Source: a bacterium
GTDB lineage: Bacteria; Planctomycetota; SZUA-567
NCBI GenBank assembly: GCA_003245715.1
Contig: QKCJ01000037.1
Coordinates: 23,435-87,434, forward strand
Direction of reading: 5' to 3'
Length of the DNA stretch: 64,000 bases
Positions 43,807 through 52,651 of the stretch are shown in pieces. Below the pieces are notes generated by a model. It did not search any database. It was not told where the DNA came from and saw nothing but the letters and a program-made list of their open reading frames with translations. The position numbers were made by a program, and so were the translations under genes. How positions within the stretch are numbered: the first letter of the stretch is position 1; each line of letters opens with the position of its first letter.

Positions 43807-44726
43807 TGGCTGACGGGGATTTTCCTTACAATCGTTATGGGGCGTACCTTAAAAATATTTTCGGTGAGAAGGTTCACAAGGTCTCGGTTGATGCGGGCTT
43901 TGGCTGCCCTAACCGTGAAGGTGCTGCTGCGCGTGGTTGCGCGTGGTGCGATAACTCGTCATTCAATCCTAACCGGCGCAATGTCGGCAGGTCTGTGCGT
44001 GAGCAGGTAGCGCTGGGCGTGAAACTGCTGCGTGATAAAATGGGCGTCAATAAATTCATCGCCTACTTCCAGGCTTATACCAATACTTATGCTCCCGTTG
44101 AGAAGCTTGAAGCGTTATACCGTGAGGCGCTTTCGGTTGAGGGTGTTGTCGGGCTGGCAATCGGGACGCGGCCTGACTGTATTGATAAAAATAAAATTGA
44201 GCTGATTGAGGGGCTTGCCCGGGATAATTATATCCAGCTTGAATATGGCCTGCAGTCAGCAAATGATCTGACACTTGCGAATATGGGGCGCGGCCATTCG
44301 GTAAAAGATTTTACTGATGCCATGGATATTTCCCGCGGGCGTGGTTTTGATATCTGCGGTCATATGATTGTCGGCCTTCCGGGGGAGGGTTATGATGATT
44401 ATCTCAAGACGCTTAGAACTATGGTTGAGTCCGGTGTCAGCGGCATAAAAATTCATAACCTCCATATTGTTAAAGGCAGCGCTCTGGCGGATATTTATCA
44501 GCGCGATAAATTCACACTGCTTGAAGCTGATGAGTATATCTCGATTTTGGTGGACCTGCTTGAGCATACCCCGGCGTATATTAATATCCAGCGTCTTTGG
44601 GGGGCGGCGGGCAGTAAGGATTTGCACATTGCTCCGGACTGGTGTCTCAATCATGGCCTACTCTCGACAAAATTACTCACCGAGTTCGGGCGCCGGGGCA
44701 GCTTTCAGGGGAGTGCCTTGGGTTAG
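43806..44726 (+). CDS. Radical SAM protein, YhcC/TIGR01212-like
   Basis: A 306-residue radical SAM protein. The cluster motif is GCPNREGAAARGCAWCDN near residues 33-50, where Cys34, Cys45 and Cys48 bind the iron-sulfur cluster. Other conserved segments are KFIAYFQAYTNTYAPVEKLE, IGTRPDCID, LQLEYGLQS-like (IQLEYGLQSANDLTL) and GHMIVGLPGEG. The family function is not settled; E. coli YhcC relatives are suspected RNA or protein modifiers. The start ATG overlaps the RND stop by one base (TAATG), so translation is coupled. It is convergent with xerD, only 8 bases apart, and has no clear hairpin. Confidence 0.83.
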   Translation: MADGDFPYNRYGAYLKNIFGEKVHKVSVDAGFGCPNREGAAARGCAWCDNSSFNPNRRNVGRSVREQVALGVKLLRDKMGVNKFIAYFQAYTNTYAPVEKLEALYREALSVEGVVGLAIGTRPDCIDKNKIELIEGLARDNYIQLEYGLQSANDLTLANMGRGHSVKDFTDAMDISRGRGFDICGHMIVGLPGEGYDDYLKTLRTMVESGVSGIKIHNLHIVKGSALADIYQRDKFTLLEADEYISILVDLLEHTPAYINIQRLWGAAGSKDLHIAPDWCLNHGLLSTKLLTEFGRRGSFQGSALG

Positions 44727-44734
44727 TCCTGAAA

Positions 44735-45661
44735 TTATCTGGCGTGTGGATGAAAGCGGAAATAATCTTCCTGCTTGCGGCCATCAGCAACGTGCGTGTA
44801 TATTTCTGTCGTTGAGATATTCGCATGCCCGAGCAGCTCCTGTACAGCTCTGAGGTTTGCGCCTCCTGAGAGCATATGCGTTGCAAAGCTGTGGCGCAGC
44901 AGGTGCGGATAGACGTCTTTGGTGATCCCCGCCTTCTTTGCCGCCGCGACAACAATGCGGTAAATATTCTCGCGCTTAAGCTGCTTGCCGGTGCGGCTGA
45001 GGAAGAAATACGGGTTGCCTCGGCCTTTATCAAGTTCGTTTCTGCGGTCGATATAATAGCCAAGTGCTTCACGCGCAGCCCGGCCAAGGGGGGTAAGGCG
45101 CTGCTTGGAACCTTTGCCAAAAAGCCGGATTTTCTGCTGGTCGAGATCAACCTCAAGAAGCTTGAGGGTGCTGACCTCTGATACCCGCGCGCCGGTAGCG
45201 TAGAATGTTTCTAGTATCGCTCGGTTACGCACAGAGAGTAATGTGTCACCTTCTTCTGCACGCAGCAGGCTGTCAACCTGCTCCGGTGAAAGTTCCGCCG
45301 GCAGCATTCTCTGCAGGCGTGGCTGGTCGATTACCGCGCAGGGGTTGGGTCCTTTAAGTATTTTCTCTGTTTCAAGATAACGGTAAAACATCCGGATCGC
45401 TACAAGCATCCGCGCGCGGGTGCTGGGTTCGAGCCCTTCTTCGCTGAGCAGGGCAATAAAATCAGTGATCTCGTCAGCGCTGATGTCAACTGGTGAGCTA
45501 AAACCGTTCTTTAACAGAAACCTGGCGTAACGGACAAGGTCATTCTCGTAGGAGAGGATCGTGTTGCGCGCCAGCATACATTCGCCACTGAGGTAATACA
45601 GGTAATCCGTCAGGTATGGGAATCCTTGCAACTGGCTGTCATCGTTGTGTTTGTTATTCAT
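44735..45661 (-). CDS. xerD: Tyrosine recombinase of the XerC/XerD type
   Basis: A 308-residue recombinase for chromosome-dimer resolution at dif sites. The SAM-like core-binding domain is at about 12-100, including YLSGECMLARNTILSYENDL. The catalytic domain has the Arg in ATGARVSEVSTL near 170, HLLRHSFATHML near 261 and GHANISTTEIYTHV near 283-296 with the nucleophilic Tyr. I start at the ATG at 45661; the longer TTG start (45709) overlaps the glycosyltransferase and lacks support. Length and layout fit host Xer proteins rather than integron or phage integrases. XerC and XerD cannot be separated with confidence here. It lies next to a GT2 gene on the same strand. Confidence 0.85.
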   Translation of the reverse strand: MNNKHNDDSQLQGFPYLTDYLYYLSGECMLARNTILSYENDLVRYARFLLKNGFSSPVDISADEITDFIALLSEEGLEPSTRARMLVAIRMFYRYLETEKILKGPNPCAVIDQPRLQRMLPAELSPEQVDSLLRAEEGDTLLSVRNRAILETFYATGARVSEVSTLKLLEVDLDQQKIRLFGKGSKQRLTPLGRAAREALGYYIDRRNELDKGRGNPYFFLSRTGKQLKRENIYRIVVAAAKKAGITKDVYPHLLRHSFATHMLSGGANLRAVQELLGHANISTTEIYTHVADGRKQEDYFRFHPHAR

Positions 45662-45668
45662 GTGCGGC

Positions 45669-46445
45669 TCAGCTTGATTGGGCGTTACAGGTGGCCAGCT
45701 CTGTTTCAATTATCCGGTGGTAATATTTCAGCCGGTGGCTGACATCCTTAAAATTTTCGTTAAAATCACGGGTGTCGTCAAGGTAAATCAGCGGGATCGG
45801 TATCTGCCTGATCTCGATGCCTTTTTTGGCGGCCTGAATGGTCATCTGCAGAAACATTCCATAACCGGTTTCGGTGATATCAAGCTTGGAAAGCGATTCA
45901 AGGCGGTAGGCCCTGAAGCCGCAAAAAACATCCGTAAGCCTGTAACCGGTTACTTCGTTGATGCGGTTGGTTATTTCCCTGTTTATATCCTGCCTTGGCT
46001 GGAAGCCTTCCTTGAGCGGTTTGTAACCATCAATGTAACGTGAGCCCCAGACAAAATCACAGTCGCAGCAGCAGTGGCATTTTTCAAGCTCGTGCAGAAA
46101 TCTGGTGATGCTCTCAGGCTGGTGCTGACCGTCTGCGTCCATGGTTATAGCATTGACATAACCCCGTTCCATTGCAAATTTAAAAGCCTGCAGCAACACA
46201 CCGCCGGCGCCGCAATTCTCGATATTGTGGATTATTGTCAGCCGCGGAAATTCTTTTAACGCCTTCAGACTCTCATCCGAGGAGTTGTCATCAACGGCAA
46301 GGATACCCCCCTCCCAGTGTTCCAGAATAGTACCGATTACTTCCGGCAGGTGTGGCATCTCATTATAAACCGGGACGATAACAATCGTGTCACCGATTTT
46401 TTCCGGCTCTTGCTCAATTGTGTAGTCAGGAAGGGGTACTCTCAT
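45669..46445 (-). CDS. Glycosyltransferase family 2 (polyprenyl-phosphate mannosyltransferase-like)
   Basis: A 258-residue GT2 enzyme with the GT-A motifs IVIVPVYNEMPHLPEVI near 22-38, LAVDDNSSDESL near 49-60, AITMDADGQHQPESI (DxD region) near 98-112 and FCGFRAYRLESL near 178. There is no C-terminal membrane domain, so it resembles the soluble or peripheral dolichol-phosphate mannosyltransferase-like branch. It could add sugars to a polyprenyl phosphate carrier for surface glycans or glycoproteins. AAAAGG precedes the ATG. A cysteine-rich CHCCCDCDFVWGSRY segment near 124-138 is unusual. It is the first gene of the minus-strand pair with xerD. Confidence 0.82.
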   Translation of the reverse strand: MRVPLPDYTIEQEPEKIGDTIVIVPVYNEMPHLPEVIGTILEHWEGGILAVDDNSSDESLKALKEFPRLTIIHNIENCGAGGVLLQAFKFAMERGYVNAITMDADGQHQPESITRFLHELEKCHCCCDCDFVWGSRYIDGYKPLKEGFQPRQDINREITNRINEVTGYRLTDVFCGFRAYRLESLSKLDITETGYGMFLQMTIQAAKKGIEIRQIPIPLIYLDDTRDFNENFKDVSHRLKYYHRIIETELATCNAQSS

Positions 46446-46554
46446 ATTTATACCTTTTAAGTCTCATATGCCATATATTATAAAAATGTTAGTTATTCTC
46501 GGTAATTTCGCAAGCATTATTTGGCTGTATCAGGCAAAGCTTTTTCCTGTCTGT

Positions 46555-46594
46555 AAATAAAAAGAGCGCGGCCGTAAAAAACCGGCGCACGCTC
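46555..46594 (-). terminator. Second hairpin terminator downstream of the response-regulator gene
   Basis: On the minus strand, a GAGCG/CGCTC-anchored imperfect GC-rich stem (46594-46564) is followed by CTTTTTATTT. It would catch transcripts that pass the first hairpin. Confidence 0.6.
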
Positions 46595-46606
46595 ATGGAG
46601 GGGGTT

Positions 46607-46666
46607 AAAAAAGGTACTACGCCAACACCTGGGGAAGAAAAGGGGAAGATGGCGTCGGCGTAGTAC
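46607..46666 (-). terminator. First hairpin terminator of the response-regulator gene
   Basis: GTACTACGCC (46614-46623) and GGCGTAGTAC (46657-46666) make a 10-base perfect stem with a 33-base loop, and the minus strand continues CCTTTTTTAACC, so it stops minus-strand transcription. Confidence 0.75.
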
Positions 46667-46695
46667 AGTACTGCATGTGTTGCGTTGGGGGGGGA

Positions 46696-47073
46696 TTAAT
46701 TCTCCAAAATATCTCTTACTGTTTCTATCAGCTGCTGCTCTTTAAACGGTTTGGTTAAAATAGCCGCAGGCTTTAAAATCGTATCGCTTTCAAGGCAGAA
46801 GTCCTCAATACAGCCGCTCATTACAATTACCGGAATTTGCAGGTTGAGCTTTTTGGCGCGGTTTAAAAATTCTTCACCAGACATCACCGGCATGCGCAGA
46901 TCAAGGATTATCAGTGAGATAAAACCTCCTATATCCTCGCAGCGCTCAATCTCATCAAGAGCATCTTTGCCGTGCATCGCGGTTACCACGTTATAGCCTT
47001 GGGCAGCCAGGAAAAAGCTGATCGAGTCTCTGGTGGCTCTTTCGTCTTCGATTACCATTACCCGTGCTCTCAT
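46696..47073 (-). CDS. Stand-alone response-regulator receiver (CheY-like)
   Basis: A 125-residue receiver domain with no output domain. VMVIEDERATRDS gives the acidic pair at about 9-10, IILDLRMPVMSGEEF has the phospho-acceptor Asp near 57, the conserved Ser/Thr is in VIVMSGCIED near 84, and the Lys is in LTKPFK near 107. I begin at the ATG at 47073 because it has AAAGG/CCGGA-type ribosome signals and starts right at the receiver; upstream in-frame residues are unrelated. No histidine kinase is beside it. It may serve as a flagellar switch signal or a phospho-relay shuttle, but nothing here links it directly to chemotaxis. Two hairpin terminators follow. Confidence 0.85.
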   Translation of the reverse strand: MRARVMVIEDERATRDSISFFLAAQGYNVVTAMHGKDALDEIERCEDIGGFISLIILDLRMPVMSGEEFLNRAKKLNLQIPVIVMSGCIEDFCLESDTILKPAAILTKPFKEQQLIETVRDILEN

Positions 47074-47250
47074 TTTCCGGCCTTTCATCGTTTTTCGCTT
47101 TGATACTTTTATGATAACAATTGGCGTGCCAGAAATTATTTTTTTCAAAAACACCTGTTTTTGCAGGGTTAAACTTAAATCGGTTATTTTCTCCACAGGT
47201 GGCAGATGGTGAAAAATGTTGACACCCTATAAAGTTGTGAGTAAAAAAAT

Positions 47251-47283
47251 ATCGCAACACCTTATGTTGCAGTGTGTTGCGAT
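47251..47283 (-). terminator. Hairpin terminator of the 96-residue unknown gene
   Basis: ATCGCAACAC (47251-47260) and GTGTTGCGAT (47274-47283) form a 10-base perfect stem with a 13-base loop, followed on the minus strand by ATTTTTTTA. A small extra stem, AGCAAC/GTTGCT, lies at 47306-47321. Confidence 0.85.
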
Positions 47284-47322
47284 TTGGTGTCGACTTTTGG
47301 TGTAAAGCAACAAAAGTTGCTC

Positions 47323-47613
47323 CTAGGCACAGTCAGGGAGATTGTTAAATACAGTATCAATGATTGTGCATATTTTATTGTTAAGCTCATCGGGTGAAAT
47401 CAGTTTCTTTAGGCGCAGGATACGGGCCAGTGGGGTGCAGTCTGTCGCCGGGTTTTTCACTACCAGTTCGGCGGCGCGGAGTATTGTCTGGGGATTTGGC
47501 TGGCGGCTCTGCATTTGCTGTCCCAGCTCCTGGAGCAGCAGATCGCTCTGGTCATTTACTTCCATATTCTCGACTGCGGCAATAATCTGTTCGTAGATAT
47601 TTTCGTTTGACAT
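47323..47613 (-). CDS. Unknown small acidic helical protein
   Basis: A 96-residue protein I do not recognise. It is predicted to be mostly helical and acidic (MSNENIYEQIIAAVENMEV start), with LLLQELGQQMQS, ILRAAELVVKNP and LARILRLKKLISPDELNNKI segments, and ends in NNLPDCA. It has no signal peptide or membrane segment. AGGAG at good spacing precedes the ATG, and a hairpin with T-run follows the stop, so it looks like a real expressed gene. It lies 56 bases downstream of a 45-residue single-helix membrane protein on the same strand. A joint role is possible but unproven. Confidence 0.65.
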   Translation of the reverse strand: MSNENIYEQIIAAVENMEVNDQSDLLLQELGQQMQSRQPNPQTILRAAELVVKNPATDCTPLARILRLKKLISPDELNNKICTIIDTVFNNLPDCA

Positions 47614-47669
47614 GGTTTTTCTCCTGTATTTTTAAAGGGCGGATATTATTGATTTTAAAATAGTGATAA

Positions 47670-47807
47670 TCAGACAGCCAGTAGCCAGAGCGCGCCGACC
47701 ACAATTGCTCCAAGAACAATGCTGCCCATAAATTCCAGATCAATATCTGCCAGAATGCTGCTTGTTGCGGTTTTTACCATTGAGTGACGAAGTTTTGATA
47801 TTTTCAT
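47670..47807 (-). CDS. Unknown 45-residue single-transmembrane protein
   Basis: A small reading frame begins MKISKLRHSMVKTATSS and ends with a hydrophobic helix at about 27-45 (FMGSIVLGAIVVGALWLLAV) right before the stop. A strong GGAGG lies eight bases before the ATG at 47807, which is good support for translation. The basic amphipathic N-terminus followed by one C-terminal helix fits a small tail-anchored inner-membrane protein. I do not recognise a family. The downstream 96-residue gene on the same strand is 56 bases away and probably cotranscribed. It is also the gene next downstream of groEL, beyond that gene's terminator. Confidence 0.6.
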   Translation of the reverse strand: MKISKLRHSMVKTATSSILADIDLEFMGSIVLGAIVVGALWLLAV

Positions 47808-48115
47808 TATTTTCCTCCATAATTATGTTTTGGTAATATTTGTATAATTGCAAGAGGTGTGCCAAGTGTTGAATTAGGTTTATTGTTTTTTTAAGTTGTT
47901 CTGTAATAAGGGAATATATTGTTTGGTGATTATCGCTCTTTTAGTGTTGATTAAAAATCAAGCTCAATAAATTAATATTTAATTGGTTTATTGGTGGGTT
48001 TTTAGGGTGGGGAAATAAATAACCCCGGCTCTGAAAGCCGGGGTTAGGAAATTATTTGGTATTATCAGTTTTTAATGGATAATACGTTTTCGCGTCTGCT
48101 GGTGCAGGGCGTTTA
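47808..48115. other. Gap between groEL and the small membrane-protein gene
   Basis: A 308-base AT-rich gap. It holds the groEL terminator near 48021-48045 and the GGAGG site of the 45-residue gene at its other end. I see no other gene or RNA in it. Confidence 0.6.
48021..48045 (-). terminator. Rho-independent terminator of groEL
   Basis: AACCCCGGCT (48021-48030) and AGCCGGGGTT (48036-48045) form a perfect 10-base stem with a 5-base loop; the minus strand continues TTATTTATTTCCCC. Confidence 0.88.
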
Positions 48116-49753
48116 TTACATCATGCCGCCCATGCCACCCATACCGCCTGGCATAGCCGGTGCAGGGTTTTTGGCCGGAATGTCAGCGATAACGCAGTCG
48201 GTTGTGAGCAGCAGGCCGCTGATTGAGCTGGCGTTCTGCAGTGCGCTACGGGTAACCTTGGTCGGGTCGATGATACCGTCCTTGATCATGTCGCAGTACT
48301 TGTCGTTACGAGCGTCGTAGCCGTAGCTGGCGTCCTTGCTTTCGAGAACGTTCTGGATGATGATTGCGCCTTCCTTGCCTGAGTTGTCGGCGATGGTGCG
48401 AAGTGGTGACTGAATAGCGCGGCGGATGATATCAACGCCGATCTTTTCGTCTTCACCTTCAGCCTTGACCTTGTCAAGAACCTTCATGCAGCGAAGCAGA
48501 GCAACGCCGCCACCAGGAACAATACCTTCTTCAACAGCAGCGCGTGTAGCGTGCAGGGCGTCCTCAACACGTGCCTTCTTTTCCTTCATTTCTACTTCTG
48601 TAGCTGCGCCGACATTGATCTGGGCAACGCCGCCGGCAAGCTTAGCGAGACGTTCCTGGAGCTTTTCGGTGTCATAGTCTGAAGTTGAGTTTTCAATCTC
48701 TGAGCGGATCTGGTCGATGCGGCCCTTGACGGCTGCGGTCTTGCCTGCGCCTTCGATGATTGTGGTGTTTTCCTTGTCGATAACGATCTTCTTGGCTGTA
48801 CCGAGGGCTTCGATCTCAAGAGTTTCGAGGTTGATGCCGAGGTCTGAGAAGATAGCCTGGCCACCGGTCAGAACTGCGATGTCTTCAAGCATGGCCTTGC
48901 GGCGGTCGCCGTAGCCAGGAGCCTTGACTGCGCAGATATTGAGTGTGCCGCGGAGCTTGTTGATAACGAGTGTCGCCAGAGCTTCACCTTCAACGTCTTC
49001 TGCGATAATCAGAAGTGGCTTGCGGGTCTGTGCAACCTTCTCAAGAATCGGCACGAGGTCTTTGATGTTGCTGATCTTGCCTTCGTGCATGAGGATATAC
49101 GGGTTTTCCATTGTAACTGTCATTTCCTTGGCGTCAGTTACAAAGTGGGGGCTGAGGTAGCCGCGGTCAAACTGCATGCCTTCAACGAGGTCGATAGTTG
49201 TGTCAAGCGCCTTGCCTTCTTCAACGGTGATAACCCCGTCCTTGCCGACCTTGTCCATGGCGTCTGCGATTTTCTGACCGATGTCTGAGTCGCCGTTAGC
49301 TGAGATTGTGGCAACCTGGGCGATTTCCTTGCTGCTCTTGACCGGCTTTGAAATCTTGGCGAGTTCTTCAACGATAGAAGCAACAGCCTTGTCGATGCCG
49401 CGTTTGAGAGCCATGGCTGAGGCGCCGGCGGTTACGTTCTTGAGACCTTCTTCAAAGATAGCTTCCGCGAGAACTGTAGCGGTAGTTGTACCGTCACCGG
49501 CGGTGTCGCTGGTTTTGCTGGCAACAGATTTGACCATCTGTGCGCCCATATTTTCATAGGCGTCTTCGAGTTCGATTTCCTTGGCAACGCTTACGCCGTC
49601 TTTGGTGACAGTCGGTGCGCCGAATGATTTTTCGATAACAACATTACGACCGCGGGGGCCGAGTGTGACCTTAACGGCGCGGGCGAGCTGCTTTACACCG
49701 CTGCGAACTGCTTCGCGTGCATCAACATCAAAAGCAAGTTTCTTTGCTGGCAT
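48116..49753 (-). CDS. groL: 60 kDa chaperonin GroEL
   Basis: A 545-residue chaperonin subunit of normal length that folds proteins inside the GroEL-GroES chamber. ATP-binding and structural segments are present: [20 protein letters not shown] near 27, [17 protein letters not shown] near 86-102, [10 protein letters not shown] near 197 and [15 protein letters not shown] near 405-419. The C-terminal Gly-Met repeat tail ([12 protein letters not shown]) is typical. AGGAG precedes the ATG. It follows groES by 72 bases on the minus strand. No CIRCE operator was found upstream, so control is not by the usual HrcA site. Codon bias suggests high expression. Confidence 0.98.
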   Translation of the reverse strand: MPAKKLAFDVDAREAVRSGVKQLARAVKVTLGPRGRNVVIEKSFGAPTVTKDGVSVAKEIELEDAYENMGAQMVKSVASKTSDTAGDGTTTATVLAEAIFEEGLKNVTAGASAMALKRGIDKAVASIVEELAKISKPVKSSKEIAQVATISANGDSDIGQKIADAMDKVGKDGVITVEEGKALDTTIDLVEGMQFDRGYLSPHFVTDAKEMTVTMENPYILMHEGKISNIKDLVPILEKVAQTRKPLLIIAEDVEGEALATLVINKLRGTLNICAVKAPGYGDRRKAMLEDIAVLTGGQAIFSDLGINLETLEIEALGTAKKIVIDKENTTIIEGAGKTAAVKGRIDQIRSEIENSTSDYDTEKLQERLAKLAGGVAQINVGAATEVEMKEKKARVEDALHATRAAVEEGIVPGGGVALLRCMKVLDKVKAEGEDEKIGVDIIRRAIQSPLRTIADNSGKEGAIIIQNVLESKDASYGYDARNDKYCDMIKDGIIDPTKVTRSALQNASSISGLLLTTDCVIADIPAKNPAPAMPGGMGGMGGMM

Positions 49754-49825
49754 GGTTAATACTCCTATAGATTAAATTCAGTATGTTCAGTATGATAAAA
49801 ACAAAATCGGTACGGAAGGTCCGGT

Positions 49826-50113
49826 TTATTCAACAACAGCCAGAACGTCGTCCTCAGTCATGATGAGGTACTCATTGCCGCCAAACTTTACTTCTGTTCC
49901 GGCGTATGAGGTGAAGAGAACGCGGTCGCCCTTCTTGAGCTGCATCTTGCTGCGCTCGCCATCATCACAGACACGGCCCGGGCCAACAGCGATGACCTTG
50001 CCCTCTTTTGGTTTTTCCTTGGCTGATTCGGGAAGAACGATACCACCCTTGGTTACTTCTTCTGCTGCAAGACGTTCAACAATGATCTTGTCACCCAGAG
50101 GTTGAATTGCCAT
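49826..50113 (-). CDS. groES: 10 kDa co-chaperonin GroES
   Basis: A 95-residue GroES. It starts AIQPLGDKIIVERLAAEEVT, has the mobile-loop region KGGIVLPESAKEKPKEG near 23-39, and ends with GGNEYLIMTEDDVLAVV. I use the ATG at 50113 because AGGAG is at proper spacing; the ATG two codons earlier is too close to it. It forms the lid of the GroEL chamber. It is the first gene of the groES-groEL pair. The upstream gap (50114-50330) holds possible minus-strand promoter elements with a weak TATAAA-like -10, but no CIRCE inverted repeat. Confidence 0.97.
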   Translation of the reverse strand: MAIQPLGDKIIVERLAAEEVTKGGIVLPESAKEKPKEGKVIAVGPGRVCDDGERSKMQLKKGDRVLFTSYAGTEVKFGGNEYLIMTEDDVLAVVE

Positions 50114-50330
50114 TTCCATTTCTCCTTTTGTCGTATAAAATGTCGCTAAAACTAAAATAATATAATAATGACATAATTAATATTTTGAGCTTTATACTAT
50201 GCAAGCTCCGTTCCAGTTAATTTGCTAACCTATGAGGATACTTATAAACGGAATTATTACAATGAGTTAAGGTTTGTTTTCGGTTAAAGTTGACATCGGT
50301 GTGTTTCACTGTCGGGTCATTATGACCAGC

Positions 50331-52556
50331 CTAGAGGGCATTTTGGCAGTACTCTGTCCAGATCTGACGCAGTGCGTTGAAAAAATTCCTGGCAAAGCCT
50401 TTATGGTTCATAAGTATTGATTTGGCAAGGTGTTGTCGTGAATTGCTCCTGAATGAGCGGAGTTGTTCTGGGGATTTTGCCAGTTTCAGGGCGGTATTGA
50501 CAAACTCTTCAGGGGTCTTGGTAATCAGCCCGGAGTGGCCGGCAGCTGTCAGCAGGCTCAGACCGACGCGTGAGGCGTGGGTGCTTCCGGGAAATGTTAC
50601 CACCGGAACCCCCATCCAGAGAGCTTCGCAGGTGGTGGTGGTGCCGTTATACGGGGTGGTGTCCAGAGCTATGTCAATGGAGTTATACATCTGCATATGC
50701 TGTTGGTTGGTCAGGGCAAAACCTGAAAATTCAAGTTGCTGCGCTGGGATCTGAAAATGCGCGAAACGTTTTATGACAAGATCCTTCAGGAACTCATCAT
50801 CAAGTCCGCGGGATTTTAATATCAGCTTACTCTCAGGCATTTTCGTTAGAATGCCAGCCCAGAGCTGGATTGTCTGGTCGCTGAGTTTTGCCAGATTGTT
50901 GAATGAGCCGAAGGTGATATAGCCGTTTTTCTCGAAGGGTGGCGGGCTGACCTCCGGCGTATCCTGCGGCGGTTCATAAGTAAGGAAACAGTCATCTAGG
51001 CGGATTAATTTTTCACTGCAGAGCTGGTCGGGAGTGAAGCTGCTTTCGGTGCCATCCTGACGTTTTACTGTAAGCTCTTTTACCGGATCGGTTAGTTTGT
51101 CGATAAATCTGTAATCAATTGCGCTTAGGCCGGTAGTATCCGGGTAGCCAAGCCAAGTCACGGCGACTGGGGCAGGTTTTTTGCCAAAGAGTAGCATCCT
51201 GCCATCAGCGGTATGTCCGGCAATATCAATAAGGATGTCAATGCGGTCTTCACTGATAATTTCAGCGGCCTGCTCGTCTGATACGCCGCAGATATTCTGC
51301 CAGTTTCCACAGTGTTTTCTGATTTGCTCGGTCATATCATCCGGGGTTCTCACGTTAGAATATCCGATTACCTCAATATTGTAGTTCTCAAGTTCCTTAA
51401 GCAGGGGCAGCAGGAAGTATGACACGGAGTGTCTTCTGAAGTCGGCTGAGACAAAGCCGATGCGTAACTTTTTCTCGGGGTCAGGGGCAATGTTGTTAAA
51501 GGTGTTTTTCGTGTCCAGTTTCGGGCAGTAGAATTTAGCATAGTCTTTATGGAGGTTGAAGATTTCCTGCGGTGAAATTGTATTGACATAATGTAGCGAC
51601 ATCAGCAGGTTGCTGTAGGCGCGATGGTGCTGACTGTCAAGCTCAAGGCATTTCTGGCAGCATTTGATTGCGTCGGTAATAAGTCCTTCAGAGATGAGCA
51701 GGTTGCTGTAGGAGAAATAATGTGCGGGGTTGCGCGGATTAATGTTAATCGCGTTGCGGTGGCTCTTGTTGGCTTCCTCGATTTCACCAATACGCTGCTG
51801 GGCTTCGCCAAGGCGCATCAGTACGTCATCTGCATACGGGTTGATGGAGAGAGCGTGCTTGTAAAACTCAATAGCCTTGCTGATATGTTCGTTGAGCCAG
51901 GTAAAGCCGATTGCCGAGTAAGGCGCATAATAATTCGGCTCAAGCTCAGTAGCCTTGCGGAAGTACTCACGAGCTTTTTTCATCATCCCGTAATCGGTAT
52001 AAATATTGCCAAGTCCGTATAGCGCGTCCACACAGCCGGGCTTGATATTCAGCGCCTGTTCAAAAGCTGCTTTGGCTTCTTCGGATTTGCCGGTTTTATG
52101 CAGGAGAAAGCCGTAGTTAAAATACAGGATATGGTTGGCCGGATCGATTGATATTGCCTGTTTTAACGCATCAAGTCCTTCAGGTATATGTCCGCAATTA
52201 ACCAGTGAAATGCCGTAACCGCAGAGGGCTTTGGCATTGGTTGGGGCGTTGGCAATAACCTGTTTATACCAATTGGCTGCTTCCTGATAGTGCCTGTCTT
52301 CCATTAGTGAGCAGGCAAGCTGGTAGCGGCAGGATAAATCCCCAGGATTGAGCCGCTCGCATTTGAGATAATTTTCGCTGGCCTGGGAGTAGTGGCCGTT
52401 ACTGAAGTTGCAATCGCCAAGGAGTTTCCATGCCTGATGGTTTTCCGGGTTGTGTGCGGTGACTTCCTGAAATTTCAGCGCAGCTTCTGCGAAATTTCTT
52501 TCCTGAAATAACGCAATCCCTGAATTATAGATATGTATAAGCTGCTCGTCTGTCAT
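50331..52556 (-). CDS. TPR-containing O-GlcNAc transferase-like glycosyltransferase (GT41)
   Basis: A 741-residue protein with about ten tandem TPR repeats over roughly 1-340 and a GT41 (SPINDLY/OGT) catalytic domain from about 360. Motifs are LRIGFVSADFRRHSVSYF, DIAGHTADGRMLLFG with its active-site-type His, PAPVAVTWLGYPDTTG, ITFGSFNNLAKLSD, and DTTPYNGTTTTCEALWMG near 634 that binds the nucleotide sugar. Such bacterial enzymes can attach sugars to Ser/Thr of proteins, flagellin or adhesins included. It is on the same strand as the diguanylate cyclase gene, 95 bases downstream of it. The acceptor is unknown; the Ser/Thr-rich flagellin at the end of the window is one plausible target. Confidence 0.9.
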   Translation of the reverse strand: MTDEQLIHIYNSGIALFQERNFAEAALKFQEVTAHNPENHQAWKLLGDCNFSNGHYSQASENYLKCERLNPGDLSCRYQLACSLMEDRHYQEAANWYKQVIANAPTNAKALCGYGISLVNCGHIPEGLDALKQAISIDPANHILYFNYGFLLHKTGKSEEAKAAFEQALNIKPGCVDALYGLGNIYTDYGMMKKAREYFRKATELEPNYYAPYSAIGFTWLNEHISKAIEFYKHALSINPYADDVLMRLGEAQQRIGEIEEANKSHRNAININPRNPAHYFSYSNLLISEGLITDAIKCCQKCLELDSQHHRAYSNLLMSLHYVNTISPQEIFNLHKDYAKFYCPKLDTKNTFNNIAPDPEKKLRIGFVSADFRRHSVSYFLLPLLKELENYNIEVIGYSNVRTPDDMTEQIRKHCGNWQNICGVSDEQAAEIISEDRIDILIDIAGHTADGRMLLFGKKPAPVAVTWLGYPDTTGLSAIDYRFIDKLTDPVKELTVKRQDGTESSFTPDQLCSEKLIRLDDCFLTYEPPQDTPEVSPPPFEKNGYITFGSFNNLAKLSDQTIQLWAGILTKMPESKLILKSRGLDDEFLKDLVIKRFAHFQIPAQQLEFSGFALTNQQHMQMYNSIDIALDTTPYNGTTTTCEALWMGVPVVTFPGSTHASRVGLSLLTAAGHSGLITKTPEEFVNTALKLAKSPEQLRSFRSNSRQHLAKSILMNHKGFARNFFNALRQIWTEYCQNAL

Positions 52557-52651
52557 ATTCTACGTTCTTTGCCATCTGCTATGGGTTTAAGTGATTGGCT
52601 GATATCAGCTTAATCGTGTGTCGCGGAAAAAGAAAGAAAAAAAGTGCAGAA

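Noticed and set aside
44735..45661. Tyrosine recombinase as a sign of a mobile element
   Set aside because: Length and motifs fit a host XerC/XerD; there are no attachment repeats, tRNA or cargo genes around it.
45661..45709. Longer xerD start at TTG
   Set aside because: It overlaps the glycosyltransferase end, lacks a ribosome site and adds residues outside the family.
48592..48864. Minus-strand out-of-frame ORF within groEL
   Set aside because: It lies in another frame of groEL with no start signals and arises from codon bias.
50114..50330. CIRCE element before groES
   Set aside because: No TTAGCACTC-N9-GAGTGCTAA or close variant was found in the gap on either strand.
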